Below, piece after piece: positions 10,468 to 17,233 of a stretch of 21,480 bases of DNA. The DNA lies in the IMG/VR virus record IMGVR_UViG_3300032118_000068, positions 1-21,480 of that record. One strand, 5' to 3'. This DNA comes from a virus. The number at the start of each line of letters is the position of its first letter. The first letter of the stretch is position 1. The position numbers and the translations under genes were made by a program. Below the pieces are notes generated by a model. That model was not told the DNA's origin. It ran no database searches and worked only from the letters and a program-made list of their open reading frames with translations.

Positions 10468-11487
10468 TTAAGTGTTTTCCCAATCTGTATTAACGTTCTT
10501 CCAAAGTTCAGCAAGTTCACCCCATGTACTACCAGGTATGAATGGTAATATAGGAAGTACACATCTATCGTACGCAAACTTCTGATTGAAGTGAAAGTCT
10601 AATACCCATCCTGAAAGAATTGTTTCTGTCTTCTCATAGAATGGTTGAACTGTTGCGTCCCAACCTGCTTCAAAGTCTGACAAATACAACTTAGCAAAAA
10701 AGTCTTTTACTATTTCTAATTGGTCAGACAATACATCCTGTTGATTTGAAATATCGTTATTTAGTTTATCTACAAAGAATATCTTCCATCCCAAATGTAT
10801 TTGACCTACCTCAAAGTGTGTTGATTCAGGTAGTACATACATACGTGGATATTCAGGTTCTTGTTTTGTTATTATATCGTTTGTTAATTGTTCAATATCC
10901 CCAAATCCATATGAGTTTACTTGTTGATGTAAATCAGCAAACTCTTCAAACTTGTTTAGAACATATTGGTAACTTGTAAATTGTTCATCATCAGGGAATT
11001 GAAAGTTCCCAAGTACTGGTGGTGTACAACTGTTGTAATCAAATCCAACTTGGAATGATAAGTTCAATGTCCATCCACCCAAGATTGTTTCAAATCTTTC
11101 TAAGAATGGAAATACATCAGGTCTTTCATTTACCACCAAATAAAAACTAAAGTCTCCTTGTGCTGCCGTAAATGATTGTAATATAACGGTCCATATATCT
11201 TTCACAATCTCCAAAGTATCAGACATTACCTCACTTTGGTTTGATTGGTCATCCTCAACTCTATCCATGATTATAATGGATAAATTATATACAAGATGAT
11301 TTTCTTCTAAACTAACTTGACCTGGCACAATATACATTCTTGTATATTTGGGTTCCTGTTTGGTTGTTATGTCATTTGTACACTGCGCAAGATCACCAAA
11401 CCCGAATGATTTAATCTGTTCGTGGTGGTAAGCTATTGAACTGAAGTACGTTAATAACTGTTTATAATTAATTGAACTTGTATTCAT
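10468..11487 (-). CDS. 339-aa structural protein made of two duplicated domains
   Basis: The protein is an internal tandem duplication. Domain 1 (about 9-157) and domain 2 (about 173-312) share an ordered series of matches: SFGFGDLAQCTNDITTKQEP with SYGFGDIEQLTNDIITKQEP; TRMYIVPG with PRMYVLPE; VMSDTLEIVKDI with VLSDQLEIVKDF; ETILGGWTLNLSF with ETILSGWVLDFHF; and a conserved Cys before Pro (SCTPPV, RCVLPI). No transmembrane or signal segment is seen. It lies between the tail-chaperone-like gene and the fibre gene. By position and by the alpha/beta make-up of each half it could be a tail-terminator or connector-type protein, but this is inference. The duplication itself is read directly from the sequence. 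Confidence 0.85.
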   Translation of the reverse strand: MNTSSINYKQLLTYFSSIAYHHEQIKSFGFGDLAQCTNDITTKQEPKYTRMYIVPGQVSLEENHLVYNLSIIIMDRVEDDQSNQSEVMSDTLEIVKDIWTVILQSFTAAQGDFSFYLVVNERPDVFPFLERFETILGGWTLNLSFQVGFDYNSCTPPVLGNFQFPDDEQFTSYQYVLNKFEEFADLHQQVNSYGFGDIEQLTNDIITKQEPEYPRMYVLPESTHFEVGQIHLGWKIFFVDKLNNDISNQQDVLSDQLEIVKDFFAKLYLSDFEAGWDATVQPFYEKTETILSGWVLDFHFNQKFAYDRCVLPILPFIPGSTWGELAELWKNVNTDWENT

Positions 11488-11527
11488 CTATTTGTAAATA
11501 TAAAATAATCCTATACGTTTTATGAAA

Positions 11528-11761
11528 TTATACTATTTGTCCTTGTGCTTTCTTTTGGATTCTTATCTGTTCTTGGTCAAAACTAATTAAGAAGGAAAGT
11601 TGGTTTAGAACCTCCATTACTTTTTTGTCGTAGACGTATCCATGTTTAGTAAAATCGTTGTCAGTAATTTTGTTGACGACCAAAAACCATCCGAACGCTT
11701 GTTGGAAGGAATCTTGTAAATCATCCTCCATAAACTCCATATCAGTTTGATTTTCTGCCAT
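11528..11761 (-). CDS. -1-frame C-terminal segment of the tail-chaperone-like protein
   Basis: The frame from the first ATG gives 77 residues (MAENQTDMEF to KKAQGQIV), but it stays open upstream through a T9 run at 11832-11824, about 60 nt before that ATG. No Shine-Dalgarno site precedes the ATG; the nearest AAGGAG is about 45 nt away. A -1 slip on T9 within the upstream gene would join FFF to YQIRKEIFQLYPTIFDNESI and then this segment, giving a 273-residue product. The segment contains FGWFLVVNKITDNDFTKHG and EVLNQLSFLISFDQEQ, a helical pattern I associate with the C-terminal part of Bacteroidota phage tail-assembly chaperones. It is therefore more likely a frameshift extension than a separate gene. 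Independent initiation remains possible. Confidence 0.65.
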   Translation of the reverse strand: MAENQTDMEFMEDDLQDSFQQAFGWFLVVNKITDNDFTKHGYVYDKKVMEVLNQLSFLISFDQEQIRIQKKAQGQIV

Positions 11762-12348
11762 CTCGATAGATTCGTTGTCAAAGATGGTGGGGTATAGTTG
11801 GAATATCTCCTTGCGAATTTGATAAAAAAAAACTGTGCTCCTAAAATAACACCTACATCTAATTTGTTCTTGAATAGTTCTGAACGTTTAGGTATTGAGT
11901 TTACATCATACTTCTCAATATCAAAGTCATGTTCTGACCTTTCTTCTGTGATTGGTCTATACATTATTGATGATAGTATGTGTAACATGTTTAATAACTC
12001 ATCAGGTTTCTTGGTTGAGATGGTATCCATATCAATAAACTCAGCGAAGGTTAAATCTTTCCAATTGGAAAAGAATCCGTAATGAACCCCATCCAATTCA
12101 AATCTATCTTTGAATTTTACCTCATCCTTGTTTGGTAATTGTTTTAATATATACGATGCGATGTAGGATATTTCCTCATAAGGACAATCTAACAAATCTT
12201 GTAATGGTGCGGTACTTACAGCATTGATTAACTTTGCTGCGAAGTAGTCCTCAGTAAATAAGTCTTTTATTTTGTATATCTTACTGTAAACACCGATTGG
12301 TGTGTAATTTGGTACTTCATAAGGTACACCATCAATTTTAAATCTCAT
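11617..12348 (-). CDS. Tail-assembly-chaperone-like protein, 0-frame product (243 aa)
   Basis: The ORF begins MRFKIDGVPYEVPNY at 12348, 13 nt after the terminase stop. Residues 1-172 read as a folded protein with clear motifs (YFAAKLINAVSTAPLQDLL, KFKDRFELDGVHYGFF, DLTFAEFIDMDTIST, DIEKYDV). It then meets three Phe codons (173-175) formed by an uninterrupted T9. In frame it continues with a basic, aromatic 68-residue tail (IKFARRYSNYTPP to DTSTTKK) overlapping the other frame by at least 145 nt. Two products from one start with different C-termini is the layout of lambda G/GT-type tail chaperones. The chaperone role is inferred from this layout and its place beside tail genes. Against it, no tape-measure gene follows. 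Confidence 0.75.
   Translation of the reverse strand: MRFKIDGVPYEVPNYTPIGVYSKIYKIKDLFTEDYFAAKLINAVSTAPLQDLLDCPYEEISYIASYILKQLPNKDEVKFKDRFELDGVHYGFFSNWKDLTFAEFIDMDTISTKKPDELLNMLHILSSIMYRPITEERSEHDFDIEKYDVNSIPKRSELFKNKLDVGVILGAQFFFIKFARRYSNYTPPSLTTNLSRWQKIKLIWSLWRMIYKIPSNKRSDGFWSSTKLLTTILLNMDTSTTKK
11824..11832 (-). other. T9 slippery run, candidate -1 frameshift site
   Basis: On the leftward strand codons read CAG TTT TTT TTT ATC. This contains the in-frame heptamer T TTT TTT, a classic X XXY YYZ slippery site with X=Y=Z=U. After a -1 slip the next codon is TAT and the frame stays open for 98 residues to the stop at 11530-11528. A homopolymer-length error in assembly would imitate this: one extra T fuses the frames permanently. 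Confidence 0.6.
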
Positions 12349-12361
12349 ATATGTATATATT

Positions 12362-13693
12362 TTATCCTACGAACGCAATGGAATATCTCCCTGTTGCTTT
12401 CATACTTTTTATTTCAAAATACATCCTCATCATTAATGCGTCAGATAAATCGGGTGACTTACCCAATACCTTCTTCATCTCATCTTTGGATTGTACTTGT
12501 ACTTTATTATCTCTATCAACATCTTTTAATTTGACTGACAATAGTTCTTGTGTTAATTCATCTATCGTTGATGGTTCCAATATGTTTAGACTCATCTTTC
12601 CTTCTTTAAATAGTTCAGATAGTTTAACATAACATTGTGACTTTAAGTTACTAAAGTTCTGTTCGTGTAATGGTTTACCATTGTTAATAAAGTTGGTCCC
12701 TCTAATCTGATCTGCTACACCACCACCAACTCCGTCAGAATCGACAATCACATTATTTGGATGTACCCCATATTTCTGTATTAACTCCCTTATTTCGGAC
12801 GATAATTCTGTGGTTGATAGTTTACTATACACCAACACTTCTAAGACCACCAGTCCACTCCAAACGATTGCCACAGACCTATCACTACCAAACCTTGCTA
12901 CGTCCACTGAGATATATTTCTTATCTGTTGGATTTGGTTTGTTTAAGAACACACTATTGGATATACTATCAAAGTCAAATAGATTATCTGACTCATCCAT
13001 ATAATTCCAATCACCTTCTAACAATCTCTTTCTTTGTTGTGGAGGTAATGACTTTAACATCTCAATATAAGATGCTGGTAAGTGTGGGTTGTCAAGTGGA
13101 AGTGCTGGTACAAACGCCATATTGTCTGGCAAGGTTTCCTGAATGTACGGAAGATAGAAGACCTTCTTCAACCATACTTGGCCAGGGTTACATGTCATTA
13201 ATATCTTTGGCTGTAAATTATATTGGTCCAACTTAAATCTCATACGAGACTTGAGGATATTGTATGCTAACTGACTAATTTGTGCTGCCTCATCGACAAA
13301 CACTGCTGTAAGTTCCAAACCTCCTAACGAATCAAAGTTCGGGTCTGATGGTTGGTACTGTAAATCTTTTAATACTATCTCAGACTTGTTTGTAAAGGTT
13401 ATGACATTACTTTGTCCGTTGTAGACATAATGTTCCCCTGACTTTAATCCCATCGATTGTAGGGTCTCAAATAAAGTATTGAGTGTGGTTAGTTTTAATT
13501 GTTGTAATACTGTTCTACCAATCAAACATCTTATCCCTGCGTATTGTAAACATAATGTACTAATCCATAAACATCCCAACCAAGATTTACCAGCACCTGC
13601 GGACCCTCCGTATAATACTTCGTTAGTTGTATCATCCATTAAGAGTTTCCAAGCAACTGATTGTTTCTTAGTTAGATTAATGTTTACCTCCAT
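12362..13693 (-). CDS. terL: Phage terminase large subunit (TerL)
   Basis: This is the DNA-packaging motor ATPase/nuclease that docks on the portal and cuts concatemers. Counting from the ATG at 13693 (443 aa), the Walker A motif is GGSAGAGKS at 29-37, Walker B is VFVDEA at 131-136 with D134 and E135, and the coupling motif is TCNPG at 167-171. The C-terminal RNase-H-like nuclease shows SVDVARFG (D264), VIVDSDGVGGG (D318, D320) and SPDLSDA (D415, D418). A longer start at 13726 adds MFRFWEFIYIY, which overlaps a small hairpin and looks unlike a TerL N-terminus; the internal start gives INLTKKQSVAWKLL just before the ATPase, as is usual. Length and motif order are complete. It follows the small terminase at 57 nt. 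Confidence 0.95.
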   Translation of the reverse strand: MEVNINLTKKQSVAWKLLMDDTTNEVLYGGSAGAGKSWLGCLWISTLCLQYAGIRCLIGRTVLQQLKLTTLNTLFETLQSMGLKSGEHYVYNGQSNVITFTNKSEIVLKDLQYQPSDPNFDSLGGLELTAVFVDEAAQISQLAYNILKSRMRFKLDQYNLQPKILMTCNPGQVWLKKVFYLPYIQETLPDNMAFVPALPLDNPHLPASYIEMLKSLPPQQRKRLLEGDWNYMDESDNLFDFDSISNSVFLNKPNPTDKKYISVDVARFGSDRSVAIVWSGLVVLEVLVYSKLSTTELSSEIRELIQKYGVHPNNVIVDSDGVGGGVADQIRGTNFINNGKPLHEQNFSNLKSQCYVKLSELFKEGKMSLNILEPSTIDELTQELLSVKLKDVDRDNKVQVQSKDEMKKVLGKSPDLSDALMMRMYFEIKSMKATGRYSIAFVG

Positions 13694-13750
13694 ATATATG
13701 TATATAAATTCCCAAAAACGAAACATTACTTTCGGTGATGGTAAATTTTT

Positions 13751-14143
13751 TTATTCCGTAATATTAATATTAATAGAAATAGTTTCACCATTTGAAGTTA
13801 GGTCAACTTTCTTTGGTGCCTCCATTCCTAATATCTTTGTTATGTCTCTGAGAACTTCTGACTCAATCCTTCTATTACCTGATAGACGACAACGATTTAA
13901 AAGGTCATACAGACGATTTAATTGTTCGGTTAGTATTTCCTCTTGGTTCTGACTATATCGTTCCTTCAGACGGTTCCTAACATCCTTCCACACATTCTCT
14001 GCTTGTCTTGTTGTTATATCAAATTCCTGTGCGAACTGTTTCTTAAATTCATCATATGATTTTTTCTCATATAACATTAACTCAAAGGCTCGTTCCATCC
14101 TTTGTTCATATTCTAATTCGTTTGCTTTGTTTTCCTTGCTCAT
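13751..14143 (-). CDS. terS: Phage terminase small subunit (TerS)
   Basis: A 130-residue protein directly upstream of TerL. The N-terminal half holds a helix-turn-helix-like segment (YDEFKKQFAQEFDITTRQAE, about 30-49) followed by a basic helix (VWKDVRNRLKERYSQ). The middle has EQLNRLYDLLNRCRLSG and RIESEVLRDITKILGMEAP, the helical oligomerisation pattern typical of small terminases, and the C-terminus has the beta-strand ISININI tail. TerS recognises the packaging site on viral DNA and hands it to TerL. Its start overlaps the stop of the 113-aa gene by 4 nt (ATGA), so the two are likely coupled. Confidence 0.88.
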   Translation of the reverse strand: MSKENKANELEYEQRMERAFELMLYEKKSYDEFKKQFAQEFDITTRQAENVWKDVRNRLKERYSQNQEEILTEQLNRLYDLLNRCRLSGNRRIESEVLRDITKILGMEAPKKVDLTSNGETISININITE

Positions 14144-14481
14144 AATAGTCCTATGTTTTTCATGTGGAATGTGAATCGTCTCGCTTGACCTTTACCACAT
14201 CCATTACAATTAAATATAAACTCTTCATTGAACAGTGCCTGATATACCTTTTGGATTAACTCCTTCTTGTCTTCTTTAACACCACCTTGTGATGTTAGTT
14301 CAGCGTATGCGAGTATAATATCATCCTTTGTTGGAATATATATTTCTTCTTCCAACTCAAATGGTAATGGTAGTTTCTCCACCACAACTTCTTTTGGTTT
14401 CTTACAAGTTGTACACTTGGTTCTTTTTTGTTTGCCAGGATTTTCAATAGAGTTGGCTTTCAGTTTTTCTAATCTATCCAT
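14140..14481 (-). CDS. Small two-CxxC protein, unknown function (113 aa)
   Basis: The protein carries two CxxC knuckles, C23-x2-C26 (KCTTCKK) and C92-x2-C95 (NCNGCGKG), separated by an acidic middle (LPLPFELEEEIYIP) and a helical stretch. The four Cys could bind one zinc ion. Its stop overlaps the TerS start (ATGA), and its own ATG lies inside the last codons of the 28-aa ORF, so it belongs to the same tightly coupled run. A packaging or DNA-binding accessory would fit, but no family is recognised. Confidence 0.8.
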   Translation of the reverse strand: MDRLEKLKANSIENPGKQKRTKCTTCKKPKEVVVEKLPLPFELEEEIYIPTKDDIILAYAELTSQGGVKEDKKELIQKVYQALFNEEFIFNCNGCGKGQARRFTFHMKNIGLL

Positions 14482-14560
14482 TGTCTTCTGTTTTAATTGG
14501 TTCAGGTGTTGGTTGAGGGGTTACAACAACTGGTTCTTTTTTCTTACATCCACACGACAT
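14474..14560 (-). CDS. 28-aa Cys/Lys-start micro-protein (MSCGCKKK)
   Basis: A short frame beginning MSCGCKKKEPVVVTPQ and ending TEDNG, with its ATG immediately after the TAA of the 77-aa gene (TAA-ATG, no gap). Its TAG overlaps the start of the 113-aa gene by 8 nt. Small proteins starting MSCGCK are, from memory, recurrent in Bacteroidota phages; no role is known. The Cys-Gly-Cys start followed by lysines and a Pro-rich tail could be a metal- or membrane-interacting peptide, but this is speculation. Context and exact spacing are the reasons for calling it. Confidence 0.6.
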   Translation of the reverse strand: MSCGCKKKEPVVVTPQPTPEPIKTEDNG

Positions 14561-14794
14561 TTAAAATATATTTTGTTCTTGTTCTTCTCCTTCTACTATA
14601 ACAGTATTTTCTCTATTGATTCTTTCTTGTTCTCTTTGTTTTAACATTACATCATATAGTTCAAGTAACTGTTGTCTCTCTTCAGGAGTATGTTTATTTA
14701 TCTGTTCCATCGTTTCTTTTTGAATCTTTAGGAACAACTTCTTTGATTCTCTCTCTTGTTGTCTTTTATATCTTCTTGTTAGTGATGCACTCAT
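14561..14794 (-). CDS. Charged coiled-coil-like small protein (77 aa)
   Basis: Starts MSASLTRRYKRQQERESKKL and is almost entirely Lys, Arg, Glu and Gln, with heptad-like spacing through HTPEERQQLLELYDVMLKQR, ending in an acidic stretch (VEGEEQEQNIF). It looks like a single long helix or coiled coil. Its start overlaps the methyltransferase stop by 4 nt (ATGA). No family is recognised; a packaging or scaffolding accessory would fit its place before the terminases but cannot be shown. Confidence 0.7.
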   Translation of the reverse strand: MSASLTRRYKRQQERESKKLFLKIQKETMEQINKHTPEERQQLLELYDVMLKQREQERINRENTVIVEGEEQEQNIF

Positions 14795-15321
14795 TCTTTT
14801 ATCTTTTTTCCATGAATAACCCCTTGATGTGTAATATCAATATGGTCAAACTTATAATAGTCCACTTCATAATTATTATTTTCAAATATATGTTCCATTG
14901 AGATTAGACATGCTAGATTGTGATATTCACACGCTATCTCATCTATACCGTCAAAGTAATGATATTCAATTGCGTTCATTAATACTTCTGATCCCTCAAT
15001 ATCAATCTTCATCACCTGTGGTTTGTAATAATCCATGTAGGTAATAAACTTCTCATACCTATCAATCATATCCATATGACAGATGAAGTGATGTACATTG
15101 TAGTTCTTATTGAACCATTCGTATGATTGTGGATTACCATCAATACCAATTACTTTTGATGCCTTACGTTCCTGTAGAAAATATACAGGTGTTGGTGTAA
15201 ACTCTGAATTGATTCCACAACCCATATCCAATACAACCTTATCTCTTACGTTTAAAAATCCCCAATGAATGTCAGGAGACTCTGATGTGATGATTCCTTT
15301 ATGTTCCCTAATCTTAGCCAT
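14791..15321 (-). CDS. FkbM-type SAM-dependent methyltransferase
   Basis: A 176-residue class I methyltransferase. Motif I is VVLDMGCGIN at 29-38 (SAM-binding Gly-rich loop), followed by VIGIDGNP with D61 as the likely ribose-binding acid. The VMKIDIEGSEVLMN segment at 103-116 is the hallmark seen in the FkbM family. FkbM enzymes usually O-methylate sugars or small molecules, so a glycan, a modified nucleotide or a host metabolite are candidate substrates; none is indicated by neighbours. At 176 residues it is compact for the family but shows all the SAM-site elements. It overlaps the sigma-like gene by 8 nt upstream and the 77-aa gene by 4 nt downstream, so it is cotranscribed with the late block. 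Confidence 0.8.
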   Translation of the reverse strand: MAKIREHKGIITSESPDIHWGFLNVRDKVVLDMGCGINSEFTPTPVYFLQERKASKVIGIDGNPQSYEWFNKNYNVHHFICHMDMIDRYEKFITYMDYYKPQVMKIDIEGSEVLMNAIEYHYFDGIDEIACEYHNLACLISMEHIFENNNYEVDYYKFDHIDITHQGVIHGKKIKE

Positions 15322-15832
15322 TTAATTTTGAAATTACATTTGTCTTTATTTGTTCTTTACCTTCCCTAATATAACGAGAAATACTCGTTAAGGGAATAGT
15401 TGTCTTTCTTGATACTGCCTTAAGTGAATTGAGTGAAAGATATAAATCCAATAATGATTTTCTAAACCAATCTAATTCACAAAACTCTTGTTCCAATAAT
15501 TGATACAATTGTTCTGTTTCAAATGTTTCCTGATCTGATTCCATATTCAATATCTCTGTTAAGTCTGAATAGGATTGTCTTTCTTTTCTAATTCTGTAAT
15601 GGTAGGGAGATGTTTTGGAGTAGTAGTTTACTCTCATGATTGAGGTGATGTAGTACTTAATACTGTCATCGTTGTAGTCTTTTAGTATTATCTGTTCCCT
15701 TGAGTATAATTGTAGAATAACTTCATGTAATAGTTCCCTACTTGTCTCCTCGTCTGTCTTAGTTATTTTCTTTGAGATGTTTAATAATACATAGTAATTC
15801 CTCGTTAGAAATGATTCTATTTCTTTATTCAT
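15314..15832 (-). CDS. Sigma-70-like (ECF-type) RNA polymerase sigma factor, probable
   Basis: A 172-residue protein with a two-part architecture. The N-terminal half resembles sigma region 2 (YYVLLNISKKITKTDEETSR and LLHEVILQLY, about 12-45). The C-terminal half has a region-4-like helix-turn-helix (SLKAVSRKTTIPLTSISRYI, about 137-156) preceded by LLDLYLSLN. An acidic linker separates them. Its length fits an ECF-type factor. If correct, it would redirect host RNA polymerase, plausibly to late promoters; it sits near the head of the packaging/tail block. The core motifs are diverged, so a generic HTH regulator remains possible. Confidence 0.65.
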   Translation of the reverse strand: MNKEIESFLTRNYYVLLNISKKITKTDEETSRELLHEVILQLYSREQIILKDYNDDSIKYYITSIMRVNYYSKTSPYHYRIRKERQSYSDLTEILNMESDQETFETEQLYQLLEQEFCELDWFRKSLLDLYLSLNSLKAVSRKTTIPLTSISRYIREGKEQIKTNVISKLNG

Positions 15833-16094
15833 TTTGAGTTAGTAATGTTTTCACATCTGAAAGAACTTGTACTACTTCGTAGTTCTCGTCTTCCAAATTA
15901 GTTATGATAGAACTTTCTATAATTCCATCTAATATTTCCATCCTATCTATTTCAGGTTCAACATTTCTATCAATTATATATAACATTGAATCTATTATAG
16001 TATTACATAATGATACTTTTTGTTTATGCGTAAACTTAAAATAGTCTACTGGTATTTTTAATTCACCAATATCTACAGAATCATTATTTTTCAT
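15825..16094 (-). CDS. Small acidic protein of unknown function (89 aa)
   Basis: From the ATG at 16094 the product begins MKNNDSVDIGELKIPVDYF and ends VKTLLTQNE; it is acidic and probably helical, with no known motif. An alternative ATG at 16106 adds MILR but raises the overlap with the upstream zinc-finger gene from 11 to 23 nt, so the shorter form is preferred. Its stop overlaps the start of the sigma-like gene by 8 nt, which suggests coupling. A sigma-factor partner is a reasonable guess from the adjacency only. Confidence 0.7.
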   Translation of the reverse strand: MKNNDSVDIGELKIPVDYFKFTHKQKVSLCNTIIDSMLYIIDRNVEPEIDRMEILDGIIESSIITNLEDENYEVVQVLSDVKTLLTQNE

Positions 16095-16845
16095 TCTTAA
16101 TATCATTTATAATTTTAAATATAGTTGTAGTTGATACCCTATATTTTGTGGCAAGTCTTTTATAAGACCAATCCTTACTTGATGAATATAATTCTATTAT
16201 CTCTTCTCTCTGTTTAATACTTAAAATACTAGTTTGTATATATGGTTGTTTCTTTTTAATCTTTGGAAATACTAATTTACCATCAATCAATTCTTTAACA
16301 CCAGGTTTTAAGAAATGACCACATTCCTCATTATAAGTATATCCAAGTACCTTCATTACCATATAGGTTTGTTCCTTTTGATATTCATCAGACCATACCC
16401 CAACTTGTGTATGTACCCTTTCTGAACCACCACTAGATTCTAATTCTTCCTGTCTTTCTTCCTTTCTTCTATCTAATTCCCTTTTGTTTAAACATTTTCT
16501 ACAATCAAGATATGTAGTTTTTTTACTTTCACCATGGTAATAATAATCCTCCATTCTATGTTTATATTCTTGACAAGTTCTACATTGTTTGTAATCAGGA
16601 TTGTTTGAGAATGGATTAATCTGTTCCACAGGTTGAGGTTCCAATACCTCTATTTCTAATTCTAAGACTACTGGTTGAATTATTTCTTTCATCTTGATAC
16701 TTTCCTTGTATTTTCTTTTTTGTTCCTTAAAACAGGATTTACAGTAGCCTCTTATGCGTTCCTTCTGTTGAGTTGAATGAAAGTATTTATCAAACTGATT
16801 TAGTTCTTTTTCTACTTTACACTTTGAACAGGTTTTGGTTTCCAT
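16084..16845 (-). CDS. Two-zinc-finger protein with a C-terminal helix-turn-helix (253 aa)
   Basis: From the ATG at 16845 the first finger is C6-x2-C9 ... C35-x2-C38 and the second C88-x2-C91 ... C115-x2-C118, each with a Phe/Tyr-rich middle (QFDKYFHS, MEDYYYHG). A charged linker follows, and residues 208-250 form a helix-turn-helix (KQREEIIELYSSSKDWSYKR, LATKYRVSTTTIFKII). An in-frame ATG at 16881 would add MGVFRLNVDIYI, but it lies inside the stem of the upstream terminator, so the shorter form is preferred. It is the first gene after that terminator, heading the late leftward block, and is most simply a DNA-binding regulator. No nuclease core was found. Confidence 0.75.
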   Translation of the reverse strand: METKTCSKCKVEKELNQFDKYFHSTQQKERIRGYCKSCFKEQKRKYKESIKMKEIIQPVVLELEIEVLEPQPVEQINPFSNNPDYKQCRTCQEYKHRMEDYYYHGESKKTTYLDCRKCLNKRELDRRKEERQEELESSGGSERVHTQVGVWSDEYQKEQTYMVMKVLGYTYNEECGHFLKPGVKELIDGKLVFPKIKKKQPYIQTSILSIKQREEIIELYSSSKDWSYKRLATKYRVSTTTIFKIINDIKNEK

Positions 16846-16869
16846 AATATAAATATCTACGTTTAAACG

Positions 16870-16903
16870 AAAAACCCCCACCTAACAAAATATTAGGTAG
16901 GGG
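16870..16903 (-). terminator. Rho-independent terminator (leftward)
   Basis: In leftward RNA, 16903-16900 GGGG-complement pairs with 16876-16879 and ACCTAA (16898-16893) pairs with 16880-16885, with one bulged base at 16899 and a 7-nt loop, followed by a T5 run (16874-16870). It would stop transcription of the replication-region unit (16975-18078) before the late block. Confidence 0.75.
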
Positions 16904-16974
16904 ATGAAAATTCCTAATGTTTGGGAACATACTAGAATAATAAAATATAATATCAAATTAGGTTGAAGTAAATA

Positions 16975-17193
16975 CTAATACAATTCTTCTTCAAATGAAA
17001 AGAAGTTTCGTTGCTGCTTTAATTCAGGATTGTAGAAACGAAGAATAAAAATATCAATATCTCCTCTTTCCTGCTCTGGCATTAATACTAGTCTTTCAAT
17101 ATGTACTTGTTTCTCTGTTGAGGATAATTTATAAAATTCCTTCAACGATAGTGCACCAGTTCTAAACTTAGGTGCGTTGCTAGTAGTTTTCAT
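16975..17193 (-). CDS. Small protein of unknown function (72 aa)
   Basis: Begins MKTTSNAPKFRTGALSLKEF and contains LSSTEKQVHIERLVLMPEQE, ending FSFEEELY. It is soluble in character, with basic N-terminal and acidic C-terminal parts, and matches no family I recognise. It is the last gene of the replication-region leftward unit, about 70 nt before the terminator, and its ATG is preceded by a very AT-rich stretch (TATATAAATATATT on the plus strand). An accessory regulator or host-takeover protein is possible. Confidence 0.7.
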   Translation of the reverse strand: MKTTSNAPKFRTGALSLKEFYKLSSTEKQVHIERLVLMPEQERGDIDIFILRFYNPELKQQRNFFSFEEELY

Positions 17194-17233
17194 ATATATA
17201 AATATATTAATAATTTATTTAATTTCCAAATTT

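Noticed and set aside
10746-10979. 77-aa rightward frame inside the duplicated 339-aa gene
   Set aside because: Antisense shadow; the duplication signal is in the leftward frame.
12757-13236. 159-aa rightward frame
   Set aside because: Lies wholly antisense to the TerL coding sequence, with no start context; TerL motifs fix the real strand.
13714-13734. Small leftward hairpin (CGAAA/TTTCG) with T5 between TerS and TerL
   Set aside because: Stem of only 5 bp with low stability; unlikely to stop transcription between two genes that must be co-expressed.
13479-13952. 157-aa rightward frame spanning the TerS/TerL junction
   Set aside because: Antisense to both terminases and crosses their gap; composition unlike its neighbours.
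17199-17230. TTTG-N20-TATATTTA leftward promoter match before the 72-aa gene
   Set aside because: The start of transcription would fall at or inside the ATG; in such AT-rich DNA this is probably chance.
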